DNA from: Streptomyces finlayi
GTDB lineage: Bacteria > Actinomycetota > Actinomycetes > Streptomycetales > Streptomycetaceae
Direction of reading: 5' to 3'
Assembly: GCF_014216315.1 (NCBI RefSeq)
Contig: NZ_CP045702.1
Coordinates: forward strand, 1,984,001 to 2,048,000
Length of the DNA stretch: 64,000 bases
Shown here: positions 41,812 to 50,470 of the stretch, one piece after another
How positions within the stretch are numbered: position 1 is the stretch's first letter
Layout: every line of letters starts with the position of its first letter
Translations under genes and position numbers: made by a program
Notes under the pieces: model-generated
What the model saw: the letters and a program-made list of their open reading frames with translations, nothing else
Database searches by the model: none
What the model was told of the DNA's origin: nothing

Positions 41812-42837
41812 TCAGCCGTGCACGGCCGGCTGCTGCTGGGTGATGCAGTGGATGCCGCCGCCGCCCGCGAAGATCGTCCGGGCGTCGACCAGCTCGACCG
41901 TGCGGCCGGGGTGGAGACGGCGGAAGATGTCCGCGGCCTGCTCGTCGCGGGGGTCGTCGAAGGCGCACAGCACCACTCCGCCGTTGCAGAGGTAGTGGTT
42001 GATGTAGGAGTAGTCGGTCCACTCGCCGTCCTCGTCCCGGACCACTGTCGGGGCCGGGACCTCGACGACCTCCAGGGGGCGGCCCTTCGCGTCCGTCTGC
42101 GACCTGAGCATCGCCACGTTCTCCCGGCAGAGCGCGTGGTCGGGGTGGGACGGGTCGGGCTGGGTGTGGGCGACGACCACCCCGGGGGCCGCGAAGGCGG
42201 CGACGATGTCGACATGGCCGAGGGTGCCGTAGCCGTGGGGCGGGTAGTCGCCGGTGAGGCCGCGCCTGAGCCAGATCGCCTTCGTGGTACCGAGCTTGGC
42301 GTGGATCTCGGCCTCGGCCTCGGCCTTCGTCCATCCCGGGTTGCGCTCGGCGCCCAGCTGCACCGTCTCGGTGAGCAGGACCGTTCCCTCACCGTCGACG
42401 TGGATGCCGCCGCCCTCGTTGACCAGGGGCGAGCTGTGCACGGGGACGCCCACGAGGTCCGCGACATGGCGGGCGATCTTCGCGTCGTGCTCCCAGGTCG
42501 CCCAGTCCTGGGCTCCCCAGCCGTTGAACACCCAGTCGACGGCCGCCAGCCGGGTGCCGTCGGTGACGAAGGTGGGGCCGATGTCGCGCATCCAGGCGTC
42601 GTCCAGCTCACGTTCGACCACCTCGATGTCCGGGCCGAGCAGGCCGCGGGCCTCCTCCGACTGGCCGGGGCCGGTGACCATGGTCACCGGCTCGAAGCGG
42701 CGTACGGCTCGCGCGACCGAGGCCCAGGCCTCGCGGGACTCGGCGAGGTCGTCACCGGAGAAGGTGACGTTCGGGCCCGGCCACGCCATCCAGGTCCGTT
42801 CGTGCGGGGCCCACTCGGGCGGCATACGGAAACTCAT
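41812..42837 (-). CDS. aguA: agmatine deiminase (peptidylarginine-deiminase family)
   Basis: 341 residues. MPPEWAPHERTWMAWPG is the classic start. Then DDAWMRDIGPTFV, NEGGGIHVDGEGT, GTLGHVDIVA (His/Asp pair) and GGGIHCITQQQP, whose Cys is the nucleophile. It converts agmatine to N-carbamoylputrescine and ammonia. 26 bp after ureC and 57 bp before tetR in the same operon, so it is grouped with urea hydrolysis and nitrogen release. Confidence 0.92.
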   Translation of the reverse strand: MSFRMPPEWAPHERTWMAWPGPNVTFSGDDLAESREAWASVARAVRRFEPVTMVTGPGQSEEARGLLGPDIEVVERELDDAWMRDIGPTFVTDGTRLAAVDWVFNGWGAQDWATWEHDAKIARHVADLVGVPVHSSPLVNEGGGIHVDGEGTVLLTETVQLGAERNPGWTKAEAEAEIHAKLGTTKAIWLRRGLTGDYPPHGYGTLGHVDIVAAFAAPGVVVAHTQPDPSHPDHALCRENVAMLRSQTDAKGRPLEVVEVPAPTVVRDEDGEWTDYSYINHYLCNGGVVLCAFDDPRDEQAADIFRRLHPGRTVELVDARTIFAGGGGIHCITQQQPAVHG

Positions 42838-42863
42838 GTCGTCGTACTCCAGAGTGCGGTGTT

Positions 42864-44546
42864 CTAAAGGAAGTAGAGGCGGTTCAGGGAGACCGATCCG
42901 GCCGGTTCGGAACGCATCGGGGCACCGTCCAGCGTGACCAGACCGCTCTTCGCGTCCACCCCCACCGCACCGATGCGGGAGTTGAGGCGGAGGTCCGCTG
43001 GACCGATCCCCCGGGTGCCGCGCACGGCGACCCTTCGGCGCCGGGTGGGCATCAGGTCGGAACCCAGGTCGGTCGCGGCCTTGGCCACGAAGGCCACCGA
43101 GATGTCTGCGGGTGTCGCGCCGTACCCCCCGAACAACGGTCCCAGGACCAGCGGTTCACAGGTGTCGGTCGCGGCGTTGGGGTCGCCCGTCACCCCCCAG
43201 GCGGGGAAGCCCGCCTTCAGGACCATCTGCGGCTTGGCCCCGAAGAACTGCGGCTTCCACAGCACGATGTCGGCGAGCTTGCCCACCTCGATCGAGCCGA
43301 TCTCGTGCGCGAGGCCGTGCGCCAGGGCCGGGTTGATCGTCAGCTTCGCCATGTAGCGCAGTACCCGGGCGTTGTCGTCGTGCGGACCGTCGCCCTCCAG
43401 GGGCCCCAGCTCGGCCTTCATCTTCCCGGCCATCGCGAAGGTACGGCGTACGGTCTCGCCCGCACGCCCCATCCCCTGCGCGTCCGAGGAGGTGATGCCG
43501 ATCGCGCCGAGGTCGTGCAGCACGTCCTCCGCGCCCATCGTGCCCGCCCTGATCCGGTCCCTCGCCATGGCCGCGTCGCCGGGCAGGTCGGTCTTGAGGT
43601 CGTGTACGGAGACGATCATTCCGTAGTGCTCGGCCACCGCGTCCCGGCCGAAGGGCAGCGTCGGGTTGGTCGAGGAACCGATGACATTGGGCACGCCCGC
43701 CATCTTCAGGACGTTCGGCACGTGTCCGCCGCCGCACCCCTCGATGTGGAACGCGTGGATCGTCCGGCCGTCCAGGACGCTCAGGGTGTCCTCGACGGAC
43801 AGGCACTCGTTCAGCCCGTCGCTGTGCAGGGCGACCTGTACGTCGTGCTCCTCGGCCACGCGCAGGGCGGTGTCGAGCGCACGGGTGTGGGCGCCCATGT
43901 CCTCGTGGACCTTGAAGCCGGACGCACCGCCCTCGGCCAGCGCCTCCACCAGCGGTGCGCCGTCGGACGACGAACCGCGCGCCAGGAAGCCGATGTTGAC
44001 CGGCCAGGCGTCGAAGGCGCCGAAGGCGTGGCGCAGCGCCCACGGCGAGTTGACTCCGACACCCCACACCGGGCCGAACTCCTGGCCGATGACGGTGGTC
44101 ACGCCGGAGGCGAGCGAGGCCTCCATGATGCGGGGCGAGAGCAGATGGACATGGGTGTCCACGGCGCCGGCCGTCGCGATCATGCCCTCGCCCGAGACGA
44201 TGGTGGTCCCCGTGCCGACGACGACGTCGACACCGTCGAGGGTGTCCGGGTTCCCGGCCCGGCCGATCGCGTGGACACGGCCCTCACGGATACCGATGGA
44301 GACCTTCCGGATGCCCAGGACGGCGTCGATGACCAGCACGTTGCTGATGACGACGTCACAGGTGTCGCGTACGGCGGCGGCCTTCAGATGCAGCCCGTCG
44401 CGCGCGGTCTTGCCGAATCCGGCGAGGAACTCGTCGCCGTGCCGCTGAGAGTCCGATTCGACGCGCACCACCAGGCCGGAGTCACCGAGGACGACCCGGT
44501 CGCCGGCGCGCGGTCCGTGGACCGAGGCGTATTCGCAGGGGTCCAT
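42864..44546 (-). CDS. ureC: urease alpha subunit, divergent type
   Basis: 560 residues. Nickel ligands are all recognisable: DTHVHLL, the carbamylated-Lys segment GFKVHEDMG, two His in AFHIEGCGGGHVPN, and Asp in TSSDAQGMGR. Departures from ordinary UreC are clear: the flap MVCHHL is MIVSVHDL (Cys to Val, second His to Asp), and the GGGTGPA region reads GQEFGPV. So it is a second-type urease chain, possibly with altered activity or maturation. Its ATG overlaps the ureAB stop by one base. No ureDEFG accessory genes are in the window. Confidence 0.9.
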   Translation of the reverse strand: MDPCEYASVHGPRAGDRVVLGDSGLVVRVESDSQRHGDEFLAGFGKTARDGLHLKAAAVRDTCDVVISNVLVIDAVLGIRKVSIGIREGRVHAIGRAGNPDTLDGVDVVVGTGTTIVSGEGMIATAGAVDTHVHLLSPRIMEASLASGVTTVIGQEFGPVWGVGVNSPWALRHAFGAFDAWPVNIGFLARGSSSDGAPLVEALAEGGASGFKVHEDMGAHTRALDTALRVAEEHDVQVALHSDGLNECLSVEDTLSVLDGRTIHAFHIEGCGGGHVPNVLKMAGVPNVIGSSTNPTLPFGRDAVAEHYGMIVSVHDLKTDLPGDAAMARDRIRAGTMGAEDVLHDLGAIGITSSDAQGMGRAGETVRRTFAMAGKMKAELGPLEGDGPHDDNARVLRYMAKLTINPALAHGLAHEIGSIEVGKLADIVLWKPQFFGAKPQMVLKAGFPAWGVTGDPNAATDTCEPLVLGPLFGGYGATPADISVAFVAKAATDLGSDLMPTRRRRVAVRGTRGIGPADLRLNSRIGAVGVDAKSGLVTLDGAPMRSEPAGSVSLNRLYFL

Positions 44547-45232
44547 CAGACGTCTTCCGCTCCGAGATAGCCGCAGGCCGCCGCACGCCGCAGGGCCTCT
44601 TCCTTCGCGCCGGGCGCGTCCAGCGGGCCGTCGACGAGACCCGCGAAACCGATCGCGATCCGCGCGCCGCCGATCGGCACGAGGCCGACCTCGGCCCCGC
44701 CACCCGGGTCGAAGCGGACCGACGATCCGGCGGGCACCGACAGCCGCATTCCGTAGGCCGCGGCCCGGTCGAAGTCGAGGCGCGGGTTGGCCTCGAAGAA
44801 GTGGAAGTGCGAGGTGACGCTGACCGGGACGGTCGCGGTGTTGCGCACGCGCAGCCGCAGCGCCGGTCCGGGCTCGGCGTGCGGTGCGGCGGGCAGTACG
44901 GCGCCGGGCGCCCCGTCACCGAGACCCCCGCCCCCGATGGGCGCGGACACGACCGCCAGCCGGGAACCGTCGTCGAAGACGGCCTCCACGTGGACCTCGG
45001 TGACCACGTCCGCCACGCCGGGCAGTACGTCGTCGGGCCCCAGGACGGCCCGTGCGGCCTCGATGGCCTCCGCGAGCCGCCGCCCGTCGCGGGCCGCCTC
45101 GCAGACGGTGTCCGCGATGAGCGCGGTCGCCTCGGGGACGTTGAGCCTCAGCCCACGCGCGCGGCGCGCCCGCGCCAGTTCCGCGGCTCCGAAGAGCAGC
45201 AGACGATCGCGCTCGGTCGGGGTCAGTCTCAT
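44546..45232 (-). CDS. ureAB: fused urease gamma-beta subunit
   Basis: 228 residues. Residues 1-100 are the gamma part (MRLTPTERDRLLLFGAAELA, LNVPEATALIADTVCEAAR); about 115-228 are the beta part (VRNTATVPVSVTSHFHFFEA, NPRLDFDRAAAYGMRL, GSSVRFDPG). A natural fusion with a Gly/Ala-rich linker. First gene of the operon, with AGGAGGTG before the ATG and two candidate TetR operators upstream. Confidence 0.92.
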   Translation of the reverse strand: MRLTPTERDRLLLFGAAELARARRARGLRLNVPEATALIADTVCEAARDGRRLAEAIEAARAVLGPDDVLPGVADVVTEVHVEAVFDDGSRLAVVSAPIGGGGLGDGAPGAVLPAAPHAEPGPALRLRVRNTATVPVSVTSHFHFFEANPRLDFDRAAAYGMRLSVPAGSSVRFDPGGGAEVGLVPIGGARIAIGFAGLVDGPLDAPGAKEEALRRAAACGYLGAEDV

Positions 45233-45249
45233 GACACCACACCTCCTGA

Positions 45250-45266
45250 TTAGAGCGACACTCTAA
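45250..45266. promoter_or_regulatory. TetR-type operator 1 at the urease operon
   Basis: TTAGAGCGACACTCTAA: perfect 6-bp arms, 5-bp spacer, 18 bp upstream of ureAB. Confidence 0.75.
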
Positions 45267-45315
45267 CCATGATTGTCACGCACTGAAAGCCTTGATGCTG
45301 CTGTTGTGCGTTCAC

Positions 45316-45332
45316 TTTGAGCAACACTCAAA
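45316..45332. promoter_or_regulatory. TetR-type operator 2 at the urease operon
   Basis: TTTGAGCAACACTCAAA: same architecture as operator 1, 66 bp further upstream centre to centre. Shared consensus TTWGAGYRACACTCWAA. Confidence 0.7.
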
Positions 45333-45378
45333 TCCAAGTGCGGGCCCGTGGGCAGGAAGGGACCCGCCCCCGGATACG

Positions 45379-45414
45379 GCTCAGGCGCCGTACGGGCTCG
45401 TACGGCGCCTGAGC
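45379..45414 (-). terminator. terminator after ilvE
   Basis: A perfect 16-bp stem, GCTCAGGCGCCGTACG with its complement, and GGCT loop, 16 bp past the ilvE stop. Confidence 0.9.
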
Positions 45415-45430
45415 GGCTGGACCACCCGGA

Positions 45431-46534
45431 CTAGCCGAGGGGGTGCATCCAGCCGTGGGTGTCCTCGGCGATGCCGCGCTGGATGTCCAGCAGGCGGTCG
45501 CGCAGCTTCATGGTGACCTCGCCGGGCGTGCCGTCGCCCTGGACCCACTCGCCGTCGGCGGACTTGACGGTGCCGACGGGCGTGATCACGGCGGCGGTGC
45601 CGCAGGCGAAGACCTCGGTCAGGGTGCCGTTCGCGGTGTCGGCCTTCCACCGGTCGATGGAGACGCGGCCCTCCTCGGCCCCGTAACCGAGGTCACCCGC
45701 GACCCTCAGCAGCGAGTCGCGGGTGATGCCGGCGAGCAGCGAGCCGGTGAGCTCGGGAGTGACGATCCGCGTCGTGCCGTCCTCCTGCCCGTACACGAAG
45801 TACAGGTTCATGCCGCCGAGCTCCTCGACCCACTTGTGCTCCACGGCGTCGAGGTAGGCGACCTGGTCGCAGCCCTGGGCGGCCGCCTCGGCCTGCGCCA
45901 GCAGCGACGCGGCGTAGTTGCCGCCGGTCTTGGCGTCCCCCATGCCGCCGGGAACGGCGCGGACGCGGTTCTCGGAGAGCCAGATGGAGACGGGCTTCAC
46001 GCCGCCGGGGAAGTACGCGCCGGCGGGCGAGGCGATGACGATGAAGAGGTACTCGTTGGCCGGCCGGACACCGAGGCCGACCTCGGCCGCGATCATGAAC
46101 GGGCGCAGGTAGAGGGACTCCTCGCCACCGTGCTCCGGAACCCATGCCTTGTCCTGCTGGACGAGGGCGTCACAGGCCGCGATGAACGTCTCGACCGGAA
46201 GCTCTGGCATCGCGAGCCGGTCCGCGGACCGCTGGAAGCGCTCGGCGTTGGCCTGGGGGCGGAAACTGGCCACCGTGCCGTCGGGCTGACGGTACGCCTT
46301 GAGGCCCTCGAAGATCTCCTGCGCGTAGTGCAGGGTCATGTTGGCCGGGTCCATCGACAGCGGGCCGTACGGGACGAGCTGGGCGTCGTGCCAGCCCCTG
46401 CCCTCGGTCCACCTGATCGTCACCATGTGATCGGTGAAGTGGCGGCCGAAACCGGGGCTGGCCAGGACCGCCTCGCGCTCCGCGTCGGACAGCGGGTGCG
46501 AGGAGGGCTTGAGCTCGATCGTGGGCGTCGTCAT
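45431..46534 (-). CDS. ilvE: branched-chain amino acid aminotransferase
   Basis: 367 residues, class IV PLP fold. MTLHYAQEIFEGLKAYR, LYLRPFMIAAE, and the PLP lysine in GDAKTGGNYAASLLAQAEA; FACGTAAVITPVG completes the phosphate-binding site. It makes valine, leucine and isoleucine from their keto acids. ATG at 46534; the frame upstream is non-coding in character. Same strand as leuB but separated by 253 bp including a terminator. Confidence 0.95.
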   Translation of the reverse strand: MTTPTIELKPSSHPLSDAEREAVLASPGFGRHFTDHMVTIRWTEGRGWHDAQLVPYGPLSMDPANMTLHYAQEIFEGLKAYRQPDGTVASFRPQANAERFQRSADRLAMPELPVETFIAACDALVQQDKAWVPEHGGEESLYLRPFMIAAEVGLGVRPANEYLFIVIASPAGAYFPGGVKPVSIWLSENRVRAVPGGMGDAKTGGNYAASLLAQAEAAAQGCDQVAYLDAVEHKWVEELGGMNLYFVYGQEDGTTRIVTPELTGSLLAGITRDSLLRVAGDLGYGAEEGRVSIDRWKADTANGTLTEVFACGTAAVITPVGTVKSADGEWVQGDGTPGEVTMKLRDRLLDIQRGIAEDTHGWMHPLG

Positions 46535-46736
46535 GAGTGCGTGTCCTTCACCGGTCTTGTGTGTGATGGACCGCGCTACGCCCGCTCCCGCCCGACGGAT
46601 GTCGGACAGGCCTCGGGACGTCCGGACATTGCCGCGAGCCACGGCCCCGCGTTCGATTATCTCCCGGGGGTGGCCGTGCGCGAAATGACGTGATTGCGGT
46701 CCAGGGTCGATGGTGGCACCCGGAGACCGCATTGGA

Positions 46737-46770
46737 GAAGCCGCCGGGTGCGTTGTGACCCGGCGGCTTC
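46737..46770 (-). terminator. terminator after leuB
   Basis: A perfect 13-bp stem, GAAGCCGCCGGGT with its complement, and 8-base loop, just beyond the leuB stop. Confidence 0.88.
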
Positions 46771-46787
46771 GAAGTGGAGTCGTCGGG

Positions 46788-47831
46788 TCAGCTCGCTACT
46801 CGTACCGCGAGGGCGTCGCCGATCTCGTCGGTCGTACGGGTGGTGACCCCGTCGCGCCCCGCGAGATCCGCGGAGACGGCGTCCTCGATGCGCACGGCCT
46901 CGGTCTCGTAGCCGAGGTGACGCAGCAGGAGGGCGACGGAGAGGATCGTGGCGGTCGGGTCGGCCTTGCCACTGCCCGCGATGTCGGGGGCGGAACCGTG
47001 GACCGGCTCGAACATCGACGGGAACGTGCCCGTCGGGTTGATGTTGCCGGAGGCGGCCAGGCCGATTCCGCCGGTCACGGCGGCGGCGAGGTCCGTGAGG
47101 ATGTCACCGAAGAGGTTGTCGGTGACGATGACGTCGAAGCGCTCCGGCTGGGTGACGAAGAAGATCGTCGCGGCGTCGACGTGCAGATAGTCGGTGGTGA
47201 CCTCGGGGTACTCGGCCGCGACCCTGTCGAAGATGTTCTTCCACATGTGGCCCGCGTACACGAGGACGTTGTTCTTGTGCACCAGCGTCAGCTTCTTGCG
47301 CGGGCGGGCCTTGGCCCGCTCGAAGGCGTCACGGACGACGCGCTCCACCCCGTACGCGGTGTTGACGCTGACCTCGGTGGCGACCTCGTGCTCCGTACCC
47401 GTACGCAGCGAACCGCCGTTGCCCGTGTACGGGCCCTCGGTGCCCTCGCGCACGACGACGAAGTCGATGTCGGGGCGTCCGGCGAGCGGGGTCGCGGTGT
47501 TCGGGAAGAGCTTCGACGGGCGCAGGTTGATGTAGTGGTCGAAGGCGAAACGCAGCTTCAGCAGGAGCCCTCGTTCCAGGACGCCGGACGGCACGGACGG
47601 GTCACCGATCGCGCCGAGCAGGAGGGCGTCGTGGCCCTTGAGCGCTTCCAGCTCCGCGTCCGGGAGGGTTTCACCGGTGCGGTGCCAGCGCTGGGCGCCA
47701 AGGTCGTACTCCTTGGTCTCCAGCTTCACATCCTGCGGGAGAACAGCGTTGAGGACCTTGAGTCCCTGGGCCACGACCTCCTGGCCGATACCGTCACCGG
47801 GGATCACTGCGAGATTGATGCTGCGAGACAT
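46788..47831 (-). CDS. leuB: 3-isopropylmalate dehydrogenase
   Basis: 347 residues. INLAVIPGDGIGQEVVAQG start, substrate-binding ERGLLLKLR, metal Asp residues in DIATD-like segments, and VHGSAPDIAGSGKADPTATI. It follows LeuCD in leucine synthesis and also serves the citramalate route. Normal length and single gene. Confidence 0.95.
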   Translation of the reverse strand: MSRSINLAVIPGDGIGQEVVAQGLKVLNAVLPQDVKLETKEYDLGAQRWHRTGETLPDAELEALKGHDALLLGAIGDPSVPSGVLERGLLLKLRFAFDHYINLRPSKLFPNTATPLAGRPDIDFVVVREGTEGPYTGNGGSLRTGTEHEVATEVSVNTAYGVERVVRDAFERAKARPRKKLTLVHKNNVLVYAGHMWKNIFDRVAAEYPEVTTDYLHVDAATIFFVTQPERFDVIVTDNLFGDILTDLAAAVTGGIGLAASGNINPTGTFPSMFEPVHGSAPDIAGSGKADPTATILSVALLLRHLGYETEAVRIEDAVSADLAGRDGVTTRTTDEIGDALAVRVAS

Positions 47832-47920
47832 ATCGGCACCCTACTGTTCGTCCCAGCCCATGACATCCGCTGTCCATCATGCGGACGGCGATGCCATGGG
47901 GCACGGGCGCGTCGCGGCCC

Positions 47921-48049
47921 TCAGTGGCCGGTGGATCCGCCGTTGTCCCTGCGGTCGAGGGCCCTCTGGAGCGCGGCGGCGGCATTGCGACGCTCGGACT
48001 CCGTGGGGCGGTGGGTGCGACGGACGCGGCGGACAGTGGTCTCGGCCAT
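47921..48049 (-). CDS. 42-residue basic conserved protein
   Basis: MAETTVRRVRRTHRPTESER to RDNGGSTGH. Highly basic N-terminal half, then an Ala-rich helix (RRNAAAALQRALDRR). AAGGAG lies 10 bp before the ATG. Upstream DNA carries direct repeats. Unknown function; size and charge would suit a nucleic-acid-binding small protein. Confidence 0.6.
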   Translation of the reverse strand: MAETTVRRVRRTHRPTESERRNAAAALQRALDRRDNGGSTGH

Positions 48050-48063
48050 GATGGATCGACTCC

Positions 48064-48112
48064 TTGAGATCGCGAGGATTTCGAGATCGAGATTCGAGAT
48101 CGGGATTTCGAG
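48064..48112. repeat. TTCGAGATC direct repeats upstream of the 42-residue gene
   Basis: Several imperfect copies of ATTTCGAGATCG-like units (GATTTCGAGATCG, GATTCGAGATCGG, GATTTCGAG) in about 50 bp. AT content is higher than its surroundings. Confidence 0.6.
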
Positions 48113-48247
48113 GTGCCGGAAGGGGCGGGGAGCGTGCCGCAGGGGTTGCCTGCTTCGGGGCACGCGCTCACAACCGCCAGTCGCTCGATCGAGCGAGTCG
48201 TTCGGCTTCTACAAAGCTAGGACAGGTGGGCCGTTCTGTCTCCACAG

Positions 48248-49045
48248 TTACTCGGACTTCCTACTATCTGAGACGGGCGCGTCGAAACCGGAGGCTCCGA
48301 ACTCCTGGATGCCGACCACCCGGAGCAGGCGCAGCCGCTCGTACGTCTCGCTGCCGGGGCTCGCCGTACGGATCACCAGCCGCTGCCCGCGGTCGGCGGT
48401 GAGCAGGACCTCGCAGCCCAGTTCGAGAAGGCCGACCAAGGGGTGCGGAAACCGCTTGGTCCCGGCGCGCCGTACCGCCACCCGGTGCTCGGTCCACAGG
48501 GCGTCGAACTCCTCGCTCGATGCCCGCAGCTCCTTGACCAGCGCGGCGAGCGGCGCGTCCTCGGGGCGGGCGGCAAACACCGCGCGGAGCTGCGCCACCT
48601 GCGTACGGGAGTGGGCGGCGTGGTCCTCGGGCGGGAAGACCCGCCGTACGGCCGGAACGGTGAACCACTTACGGGTCATGTTCTCGCCGGCTCGATCTCG
48701 CCGCCCAGGGCGACCGCCATCGCGTTCTGCGCAAGCAGCTCGCCACGGTCGCTGCAGACCTGCGCCGGTGCGTCGTGCAGCCGGTCCAGGACCAGCAGGA
48801 GGCCGGGGCGCACATGCTGCGTGGGGCCGTGGCGGGCCCGCGGCGGCTCATCCCCCGCCAGGTGGAAGAGATGGTCCCGCTCGTCCTCGCTCAGCCGCAG
48901 CGCAGGCGCCAGCGCGGAGAGCGTCTGCCGCGAGGGGCGCGAGCCGCGGCCCTGCTCCAGGCGCGTGTAGTGGTCCGCGGACGCCCCGGTGAGCTGGGCG
49001 ACCTCCTCCCGTCGCAGTCCGGGAGTACGCCGCCGGGTGCCGGCC
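48248..49045 (-). pseudogene. frameshifted XRE-family regulator with MmyB-like domain
   Basis: The first part reads AGTRRRTPGLRREEVAQLTG, then SADHYTRLEQGRGSRPSR and QTLSALAPALRLSEDER, HLAGDEPPRARHG, HVRPGLLLVLDRLHDAPA, a helix-turn-helix plus the start of the MmyB-like ligand domain. It stops in that frame at about 48687. The rest (MTRKWFTVPAVRRVFPPEDH onward to 48248) continues in the next frame, implying a one-base indel near 48690-48710. No ATG/GTG/TTG start precedes the helix-turn-helix in frame, so the N-terminus is also damaged. Family members have about 280 residues. A sequencing error could explain the shift, but not the absent start. Confidence 0.78.
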
Positions 49046-49142
49046 GTCTTGTCCTCAGTCGCCGGACGGGCTCGGTTGAGGCTGACGGCGTTTTCGCCCG
49101 ACGCGCGTGCCGGCTCAGGGACAGGTCGACACCGGCCAGATC

Positions 49143-49188
49143 AAGCCCGTCCGGCGATCGAGGACAGAACTGTTCGCCGGACGGGCTT
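49143..49188 (-). terminator. terminator after the protease gene
   Basis: A perfect 15-bp stem, AAGCCCGTCCGGCGA with its complement, and 16-base loop, 17 bp past the stop. Confidence 0.85.
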
Positions 49189-49204
49189 GTCGTCAGGGGG
49201 AAGG

Positions 49205-50263
49205 TCAGTACACCGTGACCCCGTACGCGGCCAGGGCCTCCTTGACCGGCTGGTGGATCGCGGAGCCGCTCGTGCCGGTGCAGCCGGAGCTGCCCGAGTG
49301 GATACCGAGGGCGACGGAACCGGCGAAGTGGGCGCCGCCGCTGTCGCCGCCGGCCGAGCAGGCGGTGGTGCGGACCATGTTGTAGACCGGGCCGTCGCCG
49401 TAGTTGACGGTCACGTTGACCGCGGTGACCGTACCGCTGGTGACCTTGGTGGTGGAGCCGCTCTTCCTGAGGGCCTGGCCCACGACCGCGTCGGCGGCGG
49501 AGGCGATGTCCTGGAAGCTGCCGTTGTAGAGGTTGACGTTCCCCGCGGGCGCGGAGCCGTCGGTGTAGCGGACGATGCCGTAGTCGTTGGTCGGGAAGCT
49601 CGTGCCCTCACGGACACCGATCACCGCTCCGCCGGAACTCGCGGACCAGTTGGCCGAGATGTTGGTGCAGTGGCCGGCGGTCACGAAGTACCGGGCGCTG
49701 TTCTTGGTCACGTTGAACGCGGCCGAGCAGCGGCTCCCGCCGCCGTAGATGGCGCTGCCGCCCGCGACCTCGCGGTGGAAGACGCCGGGCACCCTGGTGA
49801 TGCGGACGGCCCCGTCGAGCCGGTCGGCGACGGCCTTGATGCGGGCCATCTCCCGTACGGAGACCGACTCGTCGGCCTCCAGCGCGACCTGGTTGGTCCG
49901 GGGGTCGATGCCCCAGGAGGTGCCGGTGATCTTCGCACCGGCCTCCAGCGCGTCCATCGCGGCGCCGAGATCCGCCGCGCTGCGCGTCACCCGGCGGGCG
50001 GTCGCCCCTGCGGAACGGGCCTGTTCGGCGGCGCGGTCGCTGGTGACGGTGACGACGAGGCCACCGGTCCTCGCGTCGAGGTAACTGCCCGCGCTGTCCG
50101 CTCCGAGCTGCCGTTCGAGTGCGGCGTCCAGGGCGTACGGGGCCGGGGCGGGGGTGGCGCTCGCGGCGGGAACGGCCTCGGCCCCGGCGGGGGTCGCGCC
50201 GAGGCCGAGGGTCGCGCCGACGAGCAGGGAAACGCCGATGCGCGCACGAAGGGTGCGTCTCAT
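49205..50263 (-). CDS. secreted streptogrisin-type serine protease (S1)
   Basis: 352 residues. Signal peptide about 1-29; propeptide about 30-165 (alpha-lytic-type pro-domain, YLDARTGGLVVTVTSD); mature chymotrypsin-like domain from IYGGGSRCSAAF. Catalytic His in FVTAGHC, Asp in TNDYGIVRY, Ser in SAGGDSGGAHF. Cys pairs are as in streptogrisins. Exported as a zymogen that folds with its own pro-region. Single gene with its own terminator. Confidence 0.93.
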   Translation of the reverse strand: MRRTLRARIGVSLLVGATLGLGATPAGAEAVPAASATPAPAPYALDAALERQLGADSAGSYLDARTGGLVVTVTSDRAAEQARSAGATARRVTRSAADLGAAMDALEAGAKITGTSWGIDPRTNQVALEADESVSVREMARIKAVADRLDGAVRITRVPGVFHREVAGGSAIYGGGSRCSAAFNVTKNSARYFVTAGHCTNISANWSASSGGAVIGVREGTSFPTNDYGIVRYTDGSAPAGNVNLYNGSFQDIASAADAVVGQALRKSGSTTKVTSGTVTAVNVTVNYGDGPVYNMVRTTACSAGGDSGGAHFAGSVALGIHSGSSGCTGTSGSAIHQPVKEALAAYGVTVY

Positions 50264-50392
50264 GGGGGAGCTCCTTCTCGGATGACGTGTGGGGACGTAC
50301 GTACCGAGCAGGAATTTGACATGCCCATTACCTCTACCGCAAGGGCGCGTGGCTGGATCCGGCGGTCGCGGGGACCCGGGCGCACATGGAAA

Positions 50393-50430
50393 CCGCCCCC
50401 CGGCCGGCTGGGGGGCCGGGCGGGGGGCGG
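50393..50430 (-). terminator. terminator after the proline operon
   Basis: CGCCCCCCGGCC pairs with GGCC and GGGGGGCG with a 4-base bulge. It lies 40 bp beyond the pruA stop. Confidence 0.6.
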
Positions 50431-50470
50431 GACTCGTGGCGGGGCTTGCCTGCGCGGCGCCCCGGGCGGA

